Under the pieces are notes generated by a model. That model was given only the letters and a program-made list of their open reading frames with translations. It did no database searches and was not told the origin of the DNA. From Myxococcus stipitatus (GTDB lineage Bacteria; Myxococcota; Myxococcia; Myxococcales; Myxococcaceae), in the NCBI RefSeq assembly GCF_038561935.1, contig NZ_CP102770.1, forward strand, positions 8,742,001-8,806,000: 64,000 nt of DNA, read 5' to 3'. This document shows positions 55,562 to 63,267 of this stretch, piece by piece (the stretch's first letter is position 1; every line of letters starts with the position of its first letter). Position numbers and translations under genes: made by a program.

Positions 55562-56401
55562 TCAGGGAACCCACCGGCCGAAGAAGTACTTGCGCCCCGG
55601 AACGAACCTCGCCGCTTCATCTGACGACAAGAACTCTTCCAAGACGGCGGCGGCGGTGAGCGGCTGGAACCGGCCATCCTTGAAGAAGCTCGAGCAGTTG
55701 ATACCAGTAGAAGCCTCGAACCGGCGTCTCAAGAGCCATTGACTGGCCTCCTCGAAATGGCTGGAACCGAGGTTCTCAAGCAGCAAGCGAGCGATGTCGG
55801 GGACATGCGACACGCGGCCCATGAACACGTGGGCCTGCTCCGACCCCAGTCCCTGGGAGAGCTCCAGCACGCGGCCCATGACCTGCGCCTTGTACGCCGG
55901 AAACGCTTCATCCGTGGATGGATACTCAGCGATAGGCCCCCACCTCTCCTCCAGCATCAAAGAGAGGTGAAGCGGAAAGATTCGCGAGTCCGGCACACCC
56001 ATGTTCCATTCAAGGAGACGCAGAACCTCTGGGACGAAAAGCAACTGCCCATGAACCGCGAGGGAATTGCTCAAGTCGAGCGCGGTGTCTCCGCCAACTG
56101 GGTCGAAGTTCGCGAAGCGGGTCCTCAAATGCGCCACCCACTTCTGGATGGCTTCGGTTGACCCGGCATCGCCCAGGAGCCTGCAGCAGGCGTCTCGAAG
56201 CAACCGATTCTCGGTGCTGAAGTAGACCTCCAACAGCCCCGTCGTATCCTGGAAGTTGCCCTGCACCGCCTGATCCAGGATATACGCCCACTGTTGCCAT
56301 GGACCGGGCGCGGACTTGAGTGCGTCACGCTCGAAGAAGTATCCGTCTCGCTTCCAGTCAAGCCGAATGCCATTCATCGATCGTACTCCGCGCTCGTTCA
56401 T
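55562..56401 (-). CDS. Candidate immunity protein for the adjacent T6SS effector
   Basis: 279 residues, no signal peptide. Helical repeats of HEAT-like spacing (LLEVYFSTENRLLRDACCRLLGDAGSTEAIQKWVAHL, then ALDLSNSLAVHGQLLFVPEVLRLLEWNM) and an Imm47-like feel in LHLSLMLEERWGPIAEYPSTDEAFPAYKAQVMGRVLELSQ, though the family is not certain. The ATG at 56401 overlaps the toxin stop (ATGA), the usual coupling of toxin and immunity. Cytoplasmic placement fits immunity against a nuclease. The other in-frame start at 56377 is possible. An immunity role is inferred from position only. Confidence 0.65.
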   Translation of the reverse strand: MNERGVRSMNGIRLDWKRDGYFFERDALKSAPGPWQQWAYILDQAVQGNFQDTTGLLEVYFSTENRLLRDACCRLLGDAGSTEAIQKWVAHLRTRFANFDPVGGDTALDLSNSLAVHGQLLFVPEVLRLLEWNMGVPDSRIFPLHLSLMLEERWGPIAEYPSTDEAFPAYKAQVMGRVLELSQGLGSEQAHVFMGRVSHVPDIARLLLENLGSSHFEEASQWLLRRRFEASTGINCSSFFKDGRFQPLTAAAVLEEFLSSDEAARFVPGRKYFFGRWVP

Positions 56402-57450
56402 TGCCACTTGCTCGTGAACAGGTCATCAATGCCCTGACAATGAGCGCAGAGTTCGCTCTGCGGCTGGAGGTTGCCTGGATTCGTCGGGCACCCTCCCGCC
56501 TCCTTGGGCACGAGGTGGTTGATTCGACTCTGCTTGTTGGCTTGCGTCAATGCGGCTTTCGCCTCGGCATCACTCGCGAAACTCCCTCCCGCCTGCTCAC
56601 GGAGACGCGCCATGGCCGACTCGGGCGTCAAGAGTTGCCGCCCACTCACCGATTCCCAGTGGTCCCGATAGTTGCTTCGCTCTTCGTCCCATGCCGCGAT
56701 GATCTTCTTGGTTCGCTCTGAATCATGCGCTCGGAACACATCGCAGGGGGGCTCGGGGAACACCCTATTTCCAGGTGCGCAAGTACACTGTGCAGCCTTC
56801 TGCGCGCGAACGGCAGCGAACTCTCGAGAGCGCTTCTCGCCTCGGTCGGAGAGCTTGCCCTTGAACTTGGCTTTATTGGAAGGATGCGGCTCGTTGAGCT
56901 TGTAGAAGTCATCGAAGCTCTGTGCCTCATCACCTTCCTTGAACGCAGCAGGGCACGTCTCCGAGCCACAGCACGGGCACTTGTTCTCGGCGATTCGATC
57001 CAACGCGAGCTGAACCATCGCCTCCATGTTCGGCAGAGGGGGCGTGCTCCCTGGGTAGCTCGCATGATTGCTGGTGGTGAGGTCCAGGTGCCGGCAGACG
57101 TTCTTGCCCTCCATCACGACGTCCATTGAGTGTGCCTGGAAGTACGTCTTGCCCGTGATGGTGTGAGTCAAGGCGCTGCCGCCGAAGTTGCGGGTCGCGG
57201 CCTCATCTCCCAATGGGGACGTCTGGTAGTAGCTCTTGCCCTTGAGTGCGACCGGCTTGCCACCCACGGTCACGCTGCTGCTCCCCTTCTTCAAATCCTT
57301 CGCGAAGGAGGTGTTCGGATAAGGAATCGGAACCGGGCCCGCTGGAGGAGGCGGCGGACTCAGGCAGACGTCGGGGAAAGCGGCCATGACCTTGGCATCA
57401 CCTGCCTGGTGCGCCACCTCCATGCCATTCGCGAAGACTTTCTTGCCCAC
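56398..57450 (-). CDS. DUF4150 PAAR-like T6SS effector with a C-terminal HNH-like nuclease domain
   Basis: 350 residues from a GTG at 57450 (AGGGGG upstream). Residues 1-132 are DUF4150, the PAAR-like spike-tip fold: MGKKVFANGMEVAHQAGD, FPDVCLSPPPPPAGPVPIPYPNTSFAKD, YYQTSPLGDEAATRN, ITGKTYFQAHSMDVVMEGKNV and HLDLTTSNHAS. A Cys-rich stretch (CPCCGSETC, about 158-166) follows. The C-terminal 45 residues carry His312 and Asn327 (within NHLVPKEAGG and GNLQP) and His337 between Cys335 and Cys338, an HNH-like arrangement, so a DNase toxin is likely. It would be loaded by the upstream DUF2169 adaptor. The downstream gene overlaps by 4 bp and is its probable immunity protein. Confidence 0.8.
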   Translation of the reverse strand: MGKKVFANGMEVAHQAGDAKVMAAFPDVCLSPPPPPAGPVPIPYPNTSFAKDLKKGSSSVTVGGKPVALKGKSYYQTSPLGDEAATRNFGGSALTHTITGKTYFQAHSMDVVMEGKNVCRHLDLTTSNHASYPGSTPPLPNMEAMVQLALDRIAENKCPCCGSETCPAAFKEGDEAQSFDDFYKLNEPHPSNKAKFKGKLSDRGEKRSREFAAVRAQKAAQCTCAPGNRVFPEPPCDVFRAHDSERTKKIIAAWDEERSNYRDHWESVSGRQLLTPESAMARLREQAGGSFASDAEAKAALTQANKQSRINHLVPKEAGGCPTNPGNLQPQSELCAHCQGIDDLFTSKWQ

Positions 57451-57458
57451 AAAGCCCC

Positions 57459-58481
57459 CTACACCCCGGATTCTAGAACCACGGCGGCACGGCCGCCTTG
57501 AGCGTTGCCAGCGAACCCCATGGCACGCTGTCCCGGAGCATAGCGGCGCGCCCATGCCGCGATGGCCCAGAGGACTCCGCAAAGCCCAGACGCCGCGCCG
57601 GTATCTCCCAGCGACTCCGCGCACAACCAAAGGGGGAACTCGCTCTTGCGCTGCCGCAACAGCCTGGAGACGAGTAGCGCCTGTTCCTTGAAGTAGAAGC
57701 TCTCGCCTGCCGCATCGGAGATGCGAAAAGCAATGTCATGAAGCCCAAGCCCGGCCTCCTCCAAGGCCGCTCGCGCGGAAGCCACAATTCCATCGGCCCG
57801 CAGCGGCACGTCATTCTCCAAGGAAGCGGACTCGCTTGCGAACCCCAGCCCGCGAACCGTGGCGAGCCCCTGCTCTTGCCGTGAGAGCAACAGGCAAGCG
57901 GCGGCCTCCCCCGGAATGATTCCATCCGAGTTGCCCTCAACGAGCAACCGCCCCCGCTCAGACAGACCGAGCAGCGTGCGCGCGCACAACATCGACTCCG
58001 CGGCCGCGACCACGCATGTCGGAAACTCGCGCTGGAGCAGCAATCTTCGGCCAGCGGCAAGAGCGGCGAACCCTCCATAGGAGCCCTCGGTGAAGATGCG
58101 CACCCACTCGGGACGAAGGGACACCTTCAGGCGTGCCCCAAGCGCTCGCACGAGCTGTTCGCTGGAGCTGGGGGTCGCCGTCGCCCCGGAAGGCAGCGCG
58201 AAAAAGAACGGGAGCTGCTCGAAGGCCTTGGTGCCGATCTGCTCCAGAATCTCCTGAAGGGCGTGGGTCAAGAAGTAGAGCCAACGCTCCATCGGAGATG
58301 ACCTGACTTCGAGGACATCGCGCAGGTACGAAGCCACGATTTCGCGACCTCGATTGTCGAAGTAGGGCGAAACGTGTTTGCGGTTGATGCCGGCACGGAG
58401 CGCGGCACAAGCAGGTGCCCAGCGAAGCCCCACCGGGCACGACATTCCCACTGCCCGAACGAATACGGGGGCCCCGCTCAT
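57459..58481 (-). CDS. Ketosynthase-like protein without the catalytic cysteine
   Basis: 340 residues with the thiolase-fold pattern of beta-ketoacyl synthases (VRAVGMSCPVGLRWAPACAALRAGI, GYLGG-like EGSYGGFAALAAGRRLLLQREFPTCVVAAAESMLCARTLLG, GIIPGEAAACLLLSRQE, IAFRISDAAGESFYFKEQAL and a C-terminal LCAESLGDTGAASGLCGVLWAIAAW with the usual glycines). The position of the active-site Cys in DTACSS is occupied by AAESML, so condensing activity is not expected. Ketosynthase-like proteins recur between DUF2169 and DUF4150 genes in T6SS cargo loci, where their role is unknown. The start overlaps the DUF2169 stop by 4 bp, and the toxin begins 8 bp later. Confidence 0.75.
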   Translation of the reverse strand: MSGAPVFVRAVGMSCPVGLRWAPACAALRAGINRKHVSPYFDNRGREIVASYLRDVLEVRSSPMERWLYFLTHALQEILEQIGTKAFEQLPFFFALPSGATATPSSSEQLVRALGARLKVSLRPEWVRIFTEGSYGGFAALAAGRRLLLQREFPTCVVAAAESMLCARTLLGLSERGRLLVEGNSDGIIPGEAAACLLLSRQEQGLATVRGLGFASESASLENDVPLRADGIVASARAALEEAGLGLHDIAFRISDAAGESFYFKEQALLVSRLLRQRKSEFPLWLCAESLGDTGAASGLCGVLWAIAAWARRYAPGQRAMGFAGNAQGGRAAVVLESGV

Positions 58482-59593
58482 CGCCTTGAACCTCGGGAGT
58501 CACGGAGCCAGCGAACAGCGTCCCTGAGTCCGCGGAATAGGGGCTTTCCATTCCGGTAACCGATGATCTGCCCCCGCTCGGTGCGCGGTGGCTCCCCGAT
58601 GGATATCTCCCGGAGCGAGTTGAGCTTTTTCCCCAGAGCGATGCGCGCGCGCCACACGAGTACCGCACGAGCCAGATGCGGCTCGAGAGTCACTGTATCG
58701 AGCACACCTTCCTGCTCGACCTCGCGATCCGCAAAGTGGAACCTGACGGGTACACGCAACGATGGGATGACGAATGGGACGACAGGCGTGGCGGCCATGT
58801 TCACACACCGGAGCTGCTCGCCCCCACGGAAGAGAGGAAACTGCTGATCCCCTGCGACGGACTGGAAGTATCTTGAATCGAAGTCCTCGGGAAGAAAGGG
58901 CGCCCGTTCATCACGCCAACGCGTGTCATAGGTCCCCGCATAGGCAACGCGTTGAGTCCAGGCCCTCCCGATATGTCCGACGCCCATCGGCTCTGGCCGG
59001 TCACGAGGCGAGAGGATCCGCTGCGCCGGATGCTCGAGATTCGGAAGTGGGGTCCCTTCGATTTGAGCTGTGCTGCGATGCGGATGGAATCCGACCCCTA
59101 CCAGGTTCCGCCGCTCCACGGAGGCTCGCCCTGGACCACGGCTCTCATCCTGTCCTCCAAATGCCCGCTCGTACACCAGCGGCATCTCGGTAAAGGGCAC
59201 GGGCTCCGAAGGGAACATGCGGCCCAGTGAGCGCAGCCAACGTCTTTCACCGAGCACCAGAAGGGCTTTTCTTCGCTTCTGGACTTCAAGGCCGACGGAC
59301 AACTGCGTCACGGGGCGCCCTGAGGGAGAGACCGCCTTGCCGACGACAACCACGTCGGTGAACGGCTTCTCCATGGCGAAGTCACATTCGTAGCGGATGC
59401 TCGTCGTCGCCGGCTCTCCGTAATGCTCGTCGGTCGCAAGAGGCGGTTGCTGCTCGGCAGTGAGCGACAGCTCTCCTCGCTCATTCGCCTCGAATGTCCC
59501 CTTCACCACGACGATGCAGTAGTCGCGCGCATCCTTGCCAGAGGCGACCGAGAGACCTGCCTGCATCCCAGTCGAGTTGAACGAGATCTGCAT
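58478..59593 (-). CDS. DUF2169 family T6SS adaptor
   Basis: 371 residues. DYCIVVVKGTFEANERGELSLTAEQQPPLATDEHYGEPATTSIRYECDFAMEKPFTDVVVVGKAVSPSGRPVTQLSVGLEVQKR and FTEMPLVYERAFGG match DUF2169, which in T6SS loci functions as a chaperone or adaptor that helps load PAAR-like effectors onto VgrG. First gene of a four-gene operon: this adaptor, the ketosynthase-like protein, the DUF4150-toxin and the immunity-like protein. Coupled to the second gene (TCAT overlap at 58478-58481). G+C is visibly lower than in the 30-54 kb region, suggesting recent acquisition. Confidence 0.85.
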   Translation of the reverse strand: MQISFNSTGMQAGLSVASGKDARDYCIVVVKGTFEANERGELSLTAEQQPPLATDEHYGEPATTSIRYECDFAMEKPFTDVVVVGKAVSPSGRPVTQLSVGLEVQKRRKALLVLGERRWLRSLGRMFPSEPVPFTEMPLVYERAFGGQDESRGPGRASVERRNLVGVGFHPHRSTAQIEGTPLPNLEHPAQRILSPRDRPEPMGVGHIGRAWTQRVAYAGTYDTRWRDERAPFLPEDFDSRYFQSVAGDQQFPLFRGGEQLRCVNMAATPVVPFVIPSLRVPVRFHFADREVEQEGVLDTVTLEPHLARAVLVWRARIALGKKLNSLREISIGEPPRTERGQIIGYRNGKPLFRGLRDAVRWLRDSRGSRR

Positions 59594-59845
59594 GACCCGG
59601 AGTCCTGCCCCTGAGGTATCACAGAACGCGATGAGCCCCTTTCGACAGACATCACCGCCACCTGGAATGTCGACGGGGTGTCCAATAGTGGAAAGACGTC
59701 AAGGGCTTGGAGTGAGGAGGGGTCTCGTGACTGCGCTGGCCCCGCTCCTTCGATGTCCGTGGAGGCAACTCATGCCCGGTCAAGGCAATCACTGAATGGA
59801 CTGCCGCAAGTACTCACGGTGGGGTCTTCTCGTGAAGACCTCGAT
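59594..59845. other. Promoter region of the T6SS cargo operon
   Basis: 252 bases between the DUF2169 start (minus) and the marR 3' end (minus). It should contain the operon promoter; candidate TTGAC elements exist but no convincing -10 pairs with them. It also holds the 18-bp hairpin at 59823-59840. No supported gene. Confidence 0.4.
59823..59840 (-). terminator. Hairpin after the marR-like gene
   Basis: GGTCTTC (59823-59829) and GAAGACC (59834-59840) form a perfect 7-bp stem with a 4-nt loop, six bases past the stop of the MarR-family gene (59846). No T-run follows; terminator-like. Confidence 0.4.
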
Positions 59846-60310
59846 TCAAGCCTCAAGAGCGGCGGCGGCATCCTTCTCCAGTGCCTCGCGCACCACGCCG
59901 AGCGCCTCCACCGCGGCGCGCAGCGCGGTCACCGGCACACGCCCTCCGAGCTGATTGGCCCAGGCCATCTGGCGTGCCTCCACCTCTCGTAGCCGTTCGC
60001 GCCCCTTGGGCGTCATCACGATGAGCTTCGCGCGGCGATGGTGCGGGTTCTCCTGGTACTCGATGAGCCCATCCGCCTCGAGCGCGTCGGCCGTCTGCTG
60101 CACGCTCTGCCGCGTCAGTCCCACCGTCCGGGCCACGTTCGCCACCGGCGCGGGCTCGTGGTCCACCACCCCCAACACCTGCCACCGCGCACTCGTGAGC
60201 CCCGACGGCTCCGCGAGCCGCTCGCCCGCCGCGAGGACCAACCCGTTGTTCCGGAAGATTTCGACCACCAGGTCCGTGAAGGCCGCCCCGGCCGACGTGT
60301 ATTTCGCCAT
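59846..60310 (-). CDS. MarR-family transcriptional regulator
   Basis: 154 residues from the ATG at 60310. Winged-helix layout: GLTSARWQVLGVVDHEPAPVANVARTVGLTRQSVQQTADALEADGLIEYQENPHHRRAKLIVMTPKGRERLREVE, in which RQSVQQTADALEADGLI is the recognition helix and HHRRAKLIVMT the wing. The in-frame frame up to 60376 crosses the operator and is not a better start. Probably a repressor of itself and of the divergent tlpA-like gene through the palindromes at 60322-60345. The ligand is unknown. Confidence 0.87.
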   Translation of the reverse strand: MAKYTSAGAAFTDLVVEIFRNNGLVLAAGERLAEPSGLTSARWQVLGVVDHEPAPVANVARTVGLTRQSVQQTADALEADGLIEYQENPHHRRAKLIVMTPKGRERLREVEARQMAWANQLGGRVPVTALRAAVEALGVVREALEKDAAAALEA

Positions 60311-60321
60311 GGACAGAAAAC

Positions 60322-60345
60322 TGTCATCATGACAATTCATTGTCA
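60322..60345. promoter_or_regulatory. Two overlapping palindromes, probable MarR operator
   Basis: TGTCATCATGACA (60322-60334, 6-bp arms, one central base) and TGACAATTCATTGTCA (60330-60345, 7-bp arms) share five bases. They sit 12 bp upstream of the marR ATG and 70 bp upstream of the tlpA-like gene; a TTGACA (complement of 60341-60346) overlaps the second. Position and symmetry fit a MarR dimer site controlling both genes. Confidence 0.65.
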
Positions 60346-60414
60346 ATTCACGGCCTGCACTGCCCAACGCGAACAACTCGCGGTAGACAGTGAAGCACCT
60401 GCCCCGACGAGGAC

Positions 60415-60927
60415 ATGACCCGACCGCGCCCCCGAAACCTTGGACTCAGCACAGGCGCCCTGCTGCTCCTGGTCTTCGTCGCGGGCTGCCGGACCGAGTC
60501 CACGCCGAGCTACATCCGCCTCTCGGGAGCAGCCCCCTCGCTGAAGAACGCGCCCACCTCGCGCGCCGTGCTCGTGACCTTCTGGGCCACCTGGTGTCCC
60601 CCCTGTCGCAAGGAGACGCCTTCGCTCGTGGAGCTGGCCCAGGAGCCTCCCGAAGGACTCAGCGTCATGGTCTTCAGCCATGACTCGGACATGGCGGCCG
60701 TGGAGAAGTTCCTGAGCGGTCCCCCCGTCCCCGCCCTCCACCTGCGCCTGGACGAGGACCTCGCGGCGGCCCGAGCATTCGGCGTCGAGACCCTCCCCAC
60801 GGCCATCCTCGTCGTCGACGGCCAGCAGGTCGCTCGCTTCTCCGGGTCCAAGGACTGGAGCTCACGCTCCATGCGCCGCCTGCTGGAGAAGTTGAGCCGC
60901 CCCGCCGAGTCCGGGCCCGCGCCTTGA
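60415..60927 (+). CDS. TlpA-like thioredoxin lipoprotein
   Basis: 170 residues. Lipobox FVAGC (Cys25). Thioredoxin-fold redox motif WCPPC (about 61-65) in VTFWATWCPPCRKETPSLVELA and a cis-Pro loop ETLPTAILVVDG. Acts as a periplasmic thiol reductase, possibly keeping metal-site cysteines of the following Cys-rich proteins reduced (inference). Divergent from marR; followed after 34 bp by a Cys-rich exported protein on the same strand, so the cluster may be one regulated unit. Confidence 0.85.
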   Translation: MTRPRPRNLGLSTGALLLLVFVAGCRTESTPSYIRLSGAAPSLKNAPTSRAVLVTFWATWCPPCRKETPSLVELAQEPPEGLSVMVFSHDSDMAAVEKFLSGPPVPALHLRLDEDLAAARAFGVETLPTAILVVDGQQVARFSGSKDWSSRSMRRLLEKLSRPAESGPAP

Positions 60928-60961
60928 CGCGCCGTCGCGCCGCCAAGTAAGCCCTGGGGTC

Positions 60962-61270
60962 GTGCAGCCCCTTCTGCGCATCCTCGCCCTCTTCCTCGTG
61001 CTGATGACCGGAGGTGTCTTCCAGACCCTCGCGTTCGCCAGCCAGGAGACCGAGCCTTGCGCGGACGAAGAAGAGGCCGGGCAGCCCTGCGAGGACTGCG
61101 CGTCCGCCTGCGTGCTGTGCCTCTGCTGCCCCCTGCGAGCCGCCGCCCCGAGCCTTCCGGAAGTGGATGTGTCCCTCCCCACTCCGCGACATGAGCCGGC
61201 GCCGGCTCGGCCCCCCGCGCTGGCCTTGTCCGGCGTGAGCGCGGACATCTTCCAACCTCCGAAAGCCTGA
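60962..61270 (+). CDS. Cys-rich exported protein of the metal-efflux locus
   Basis: 102 residues starting at a GTG (60962). A signal peptide (about 1-26) is followed by a Cys cluster: PC, PCEDCASACVLCLCCP, seven Cys within about 25 residues, then a Pro/Ala-rich tail. Similar small Cys-rich proteins precede CusCBA/Czc-type efflux genes. Metal binding is likely from the cysteine density, but the family is not certain. It lies 34 bp after the TlpA-like gene and 156 bp before the next gene. Confidence 0.65.
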   Translation: MQPLLRILALFLVLMTGGVFQTLAFASQETEPCADEEEAGQPCEDCASACVLCLCCPLRAAAPSLPEVDVSLPTPRHEPAPARPPALALSGVSADIFQPPKA

Positions 61271-61426
61271 GCCCGCCCTTCACGGGAGACGTGTGTCCAG
61301 CGCCCGCCCCCATGGGCCGCTGACACACGCGCCCCTTCGTGCCCCCAACCCTCCCTCGCGCATGTCGCGCGGGGACTGCACCGCCGACGATGGCCTCTCG
61401 GGGCCTTCGCAGCCGGAGTTCCATCC

Positions 61427-61696
61427 ATGCGTTCACTGCGTTCGCTGTCCGTGGTCGTGTCCCTCGTCCTCGCCCTCCCCGCTCTCGCCGAGGAGCCCCC
61501 GCGCCAGCAGCCTCCCAAGGCCGAGGCCGAGAAGCCCAAGTGCGAGCACGGCGTGCAGAAGACCCTCTGCACGCGCTGCAACCCGAAGCTCGCGGCCGTG
61601 TTCAAGGCCAAGGGCGACTGGTGTGCCGAGCACGAGCGACCTGAGTCCCAGTGCTCCCTCTGCCATCCCGACCTGGCCCAGAAGGGAGTGAAGTAG
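61427..61696 (+). CDS. Small exported Cys/His-repeat protein
   Basis: 89 residues with a signal peptide (about 1-21, cleaving after ALA). Two copies of a C-x(2-3)-H-x4-Q/E-x2-C-x2-C-(N/H)-P motif: CEHGVQKTLCTRCNPKL and CAEHERPESQCSLCHPDL, separated by AAVFKAKGDW. The same repeats occur four times in the N-terminus of the next protein. The stop TAG (61694-61696) is directly followed by the ATG of the RND adaptor. Likely a periplasmic metal-binding partner of the pump; function inferred from repeats and context. Confidence 0.75.
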   Translation: MRSLRSLSVVVSLVLALPALAEEPPRQQPPKAEAEKPKCEHGVQKTLCTRCNPKLAAVFKAKGDWCAEHERPESQCSLCHPDLAQKGVK

Positions 61697-63262
61697 ATGG
61701 GCACCCGCATCGGCCCCCTGGCGATGGTGGCCCTGCTCCTTTGGGGCATGGCCTCCTGCTCGAAGGACACGCGGCCCGGCGGCGCGGAGAAGTCCGCCAT
61801 GGCCTTGGCCGATGCGGGTCCCCCCGCCGCGATGGACACCCAGTCTGTCGCCCTGTGCGAACACCGGGTGCCCGCGGAGCTGTGCACGCGGTGCAATCCC
61901 GACCTCGTCGACGTCTTCAAATCGCAGGACGACTGGTGCGACGCCCACGGCGTCCCCGAGTCACAGTGTTTCCAATGCAACCCGAACCTCACCTTCACCC
62001 GTGAGGACACCCCACCCAAGGACTGGTGCAAGGAGCACGCGGTCCCCGAGTCCATGTGCACGAAATGCCATCCGGCCCTTGTCGCGAAGTTCATCGCGGC
62101 CGGTGACTACTGCCGCGAACACGGCTTGCCCGAGTCCGTCTGCCCCTCCTGTCATCCGGAGCGGGTGACGGCGGCGGGAGCCCAGCCGCCTGTCTTTCCC
62201 GAGCCAGGGACGCGCGTCCGCCTCGCGTCATCCGAGACGGTCCAAGAGGCCGGCATCCAGACGCGTCGGGCGCGCAAGGTCCCCTTCGCGCGGACGTTGG
62301 ACGTCGTCGGGCAGCTCGACTTCAACCAGAACCGGCTGGCGCAGCTGTCCGTGCGCAGCGAGGCGCTGGTGGTGGAGGTCCGCGTCGATGTCGGCGACGA
62401 GGTGAAGACGGGCCAACCGCTCGTGCTCGTGGCCTCTGGCAGCGTCGGCGCGGACCAAGGGCGGCTCACCTCGGCGCAAGCTCGGTTGGGATTGGCCCGC
62501 GCGGCGCTCGAGCGAGAGCAGAAGCTCGCCGCGAGTGGCATCACGGCGCGAAAGGATGTCGAAGCGGCGCAAGCGGAGGTCTCCTCCGCGGAGGCCGAAC
62601 GCGACGCGGCCCGCGCGGCCCTCTCCGCCGCAGGCGCACCGACGAATGGGCAGCAGGGTACCTATGCGCTGTCAGCGCCCTTCGCGGGCACGGTGGTCGC
62701 TCGCGATGCGCTCGCGGGGCGGCATGCCTCGGCGGGACAGCCGCTCATCCAGGTCGCGGACCTGAGCACCCTGTGGGCCCAGCTGGAGATACCCGAGGCA
62801 GACGCGGCCCAGGTGCGCGCGGGCCAGCGCGTCACCCTCACCTTCGACACGCTGCCCGGGCAGCCGCATGTGGCGACACTCACGCGCGTCGGCGCCTCCG
62901 TGGACCCGGCCTCGCGCACCGTTCGGGCTCGGGTGGAGTTGCCGAATCCGGACGGAGCCCTGAAGGCCGGGCTCTTCCTGCGAGCGAAGGTGGAGGTGGC
63001 CGCCGAGCACGCCGCGGTGATGGTTCCGCATCAGGCCATCCAGCGCGCCGAGGGCAGGACGCTCGTCTTCGTGAAGAAGCAGGAGGGACTCTACGAGCCC
63101 GTCGCGGTGAAGCTGGGCGCGGGGACTCGGGAAGAGGTCGAGGTCCTCGAGGGGCTCGCGGCGGGCACGGAGGTCGTCACCACGGGAGCCTTCCTGCTCA
63201 AGACGGAGATTCTCAAGGAGTCCATCGGCGCGGGCTGCTGTGAGACCGGGGAGAGCCGGTAA
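61697..63262 (+). CDS. RND efflux periplasmic adaptor (CusB/CzcB type) with N-terminal Cys/His repeats
   Basis: 521 residues, lipobox ASC (Cys21). Residues about 52-150 hold four Cys/His repeats: CEHRVPAELCTRCNPDL, CDAHGVPESQCFQCNPNL, CKEHAVPESMCTKCHPAL and CREHGLPESVCPSCHPER. The membrane-fusion part follows: VRSEALVVEVRVDVGDEVKTGQPLVLV (barrel-sandwich), the alpha-hairpin AQARLGLARAALEREQKLAASGITARKDVEAAQAEVSSAEAERD, and beta-barrel and membrane-proximal segments including APFAGTVVARDALAGRHASAGQPLIQV. Bridges the inner-membrane pump and outer-membrane channel in metal efflux. The ATG directly abuts the preceding stop, and the pump gene starts 5 bp after its end. Confidence 0.92.
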   Translation: MGTRIGPLAMVALLLWGMASCSKDTRPGGAEKSAMALADAGPPAAMDTQSVALCEHRVPAELCTRCNPDLVDVFKSQDDWCDAHGVPESQCFQCNPNLTFTREDTPPKDWCKEHAVPESMCTKCHPALVAKFIAAGDYCREHGLPESVCPSCHPERVTAAGAQPPVFPEPGTRVRLASSETVQEAGIQTRRARKVPFARTLDVVGQLDFNQNRLAQLSVRSEALVVEVRVDVGDEVKTGQPLVLVASGSVGADQGRLTSAQARLGLARAALEREQKLAASGITARKDVEAAQAEVSSAEAERDAARAALSAAGAPTNGQQGTYALSAPFAGTVVARDALAGRHASAGQPLIQVADLSTLWAQLEIPEADAAQVRAGQRVTLTFDTLPGQPHVATLTRVGASVDPASRTVRARVELPNPDGALKAGLFLRAKVEVAAEHAAVMVPHQAIQRAEGRTLVFVKKQEGLYEPVAVKLGAGTREEVEVLEGLAAGTEVVTTGAFLLKTEILKESIGAGCCETGESR

Positions 63263-63267
63263 CCGTC

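Noticed and set aside
55268-59845. Lower-GC cargo region as a prophage or IS-borne island
   Set aside because: No integrase, transposase, inverted terminal repeats or tRNA-type attachment site is visible; only the composition and T6SS cargo suggest transfer.
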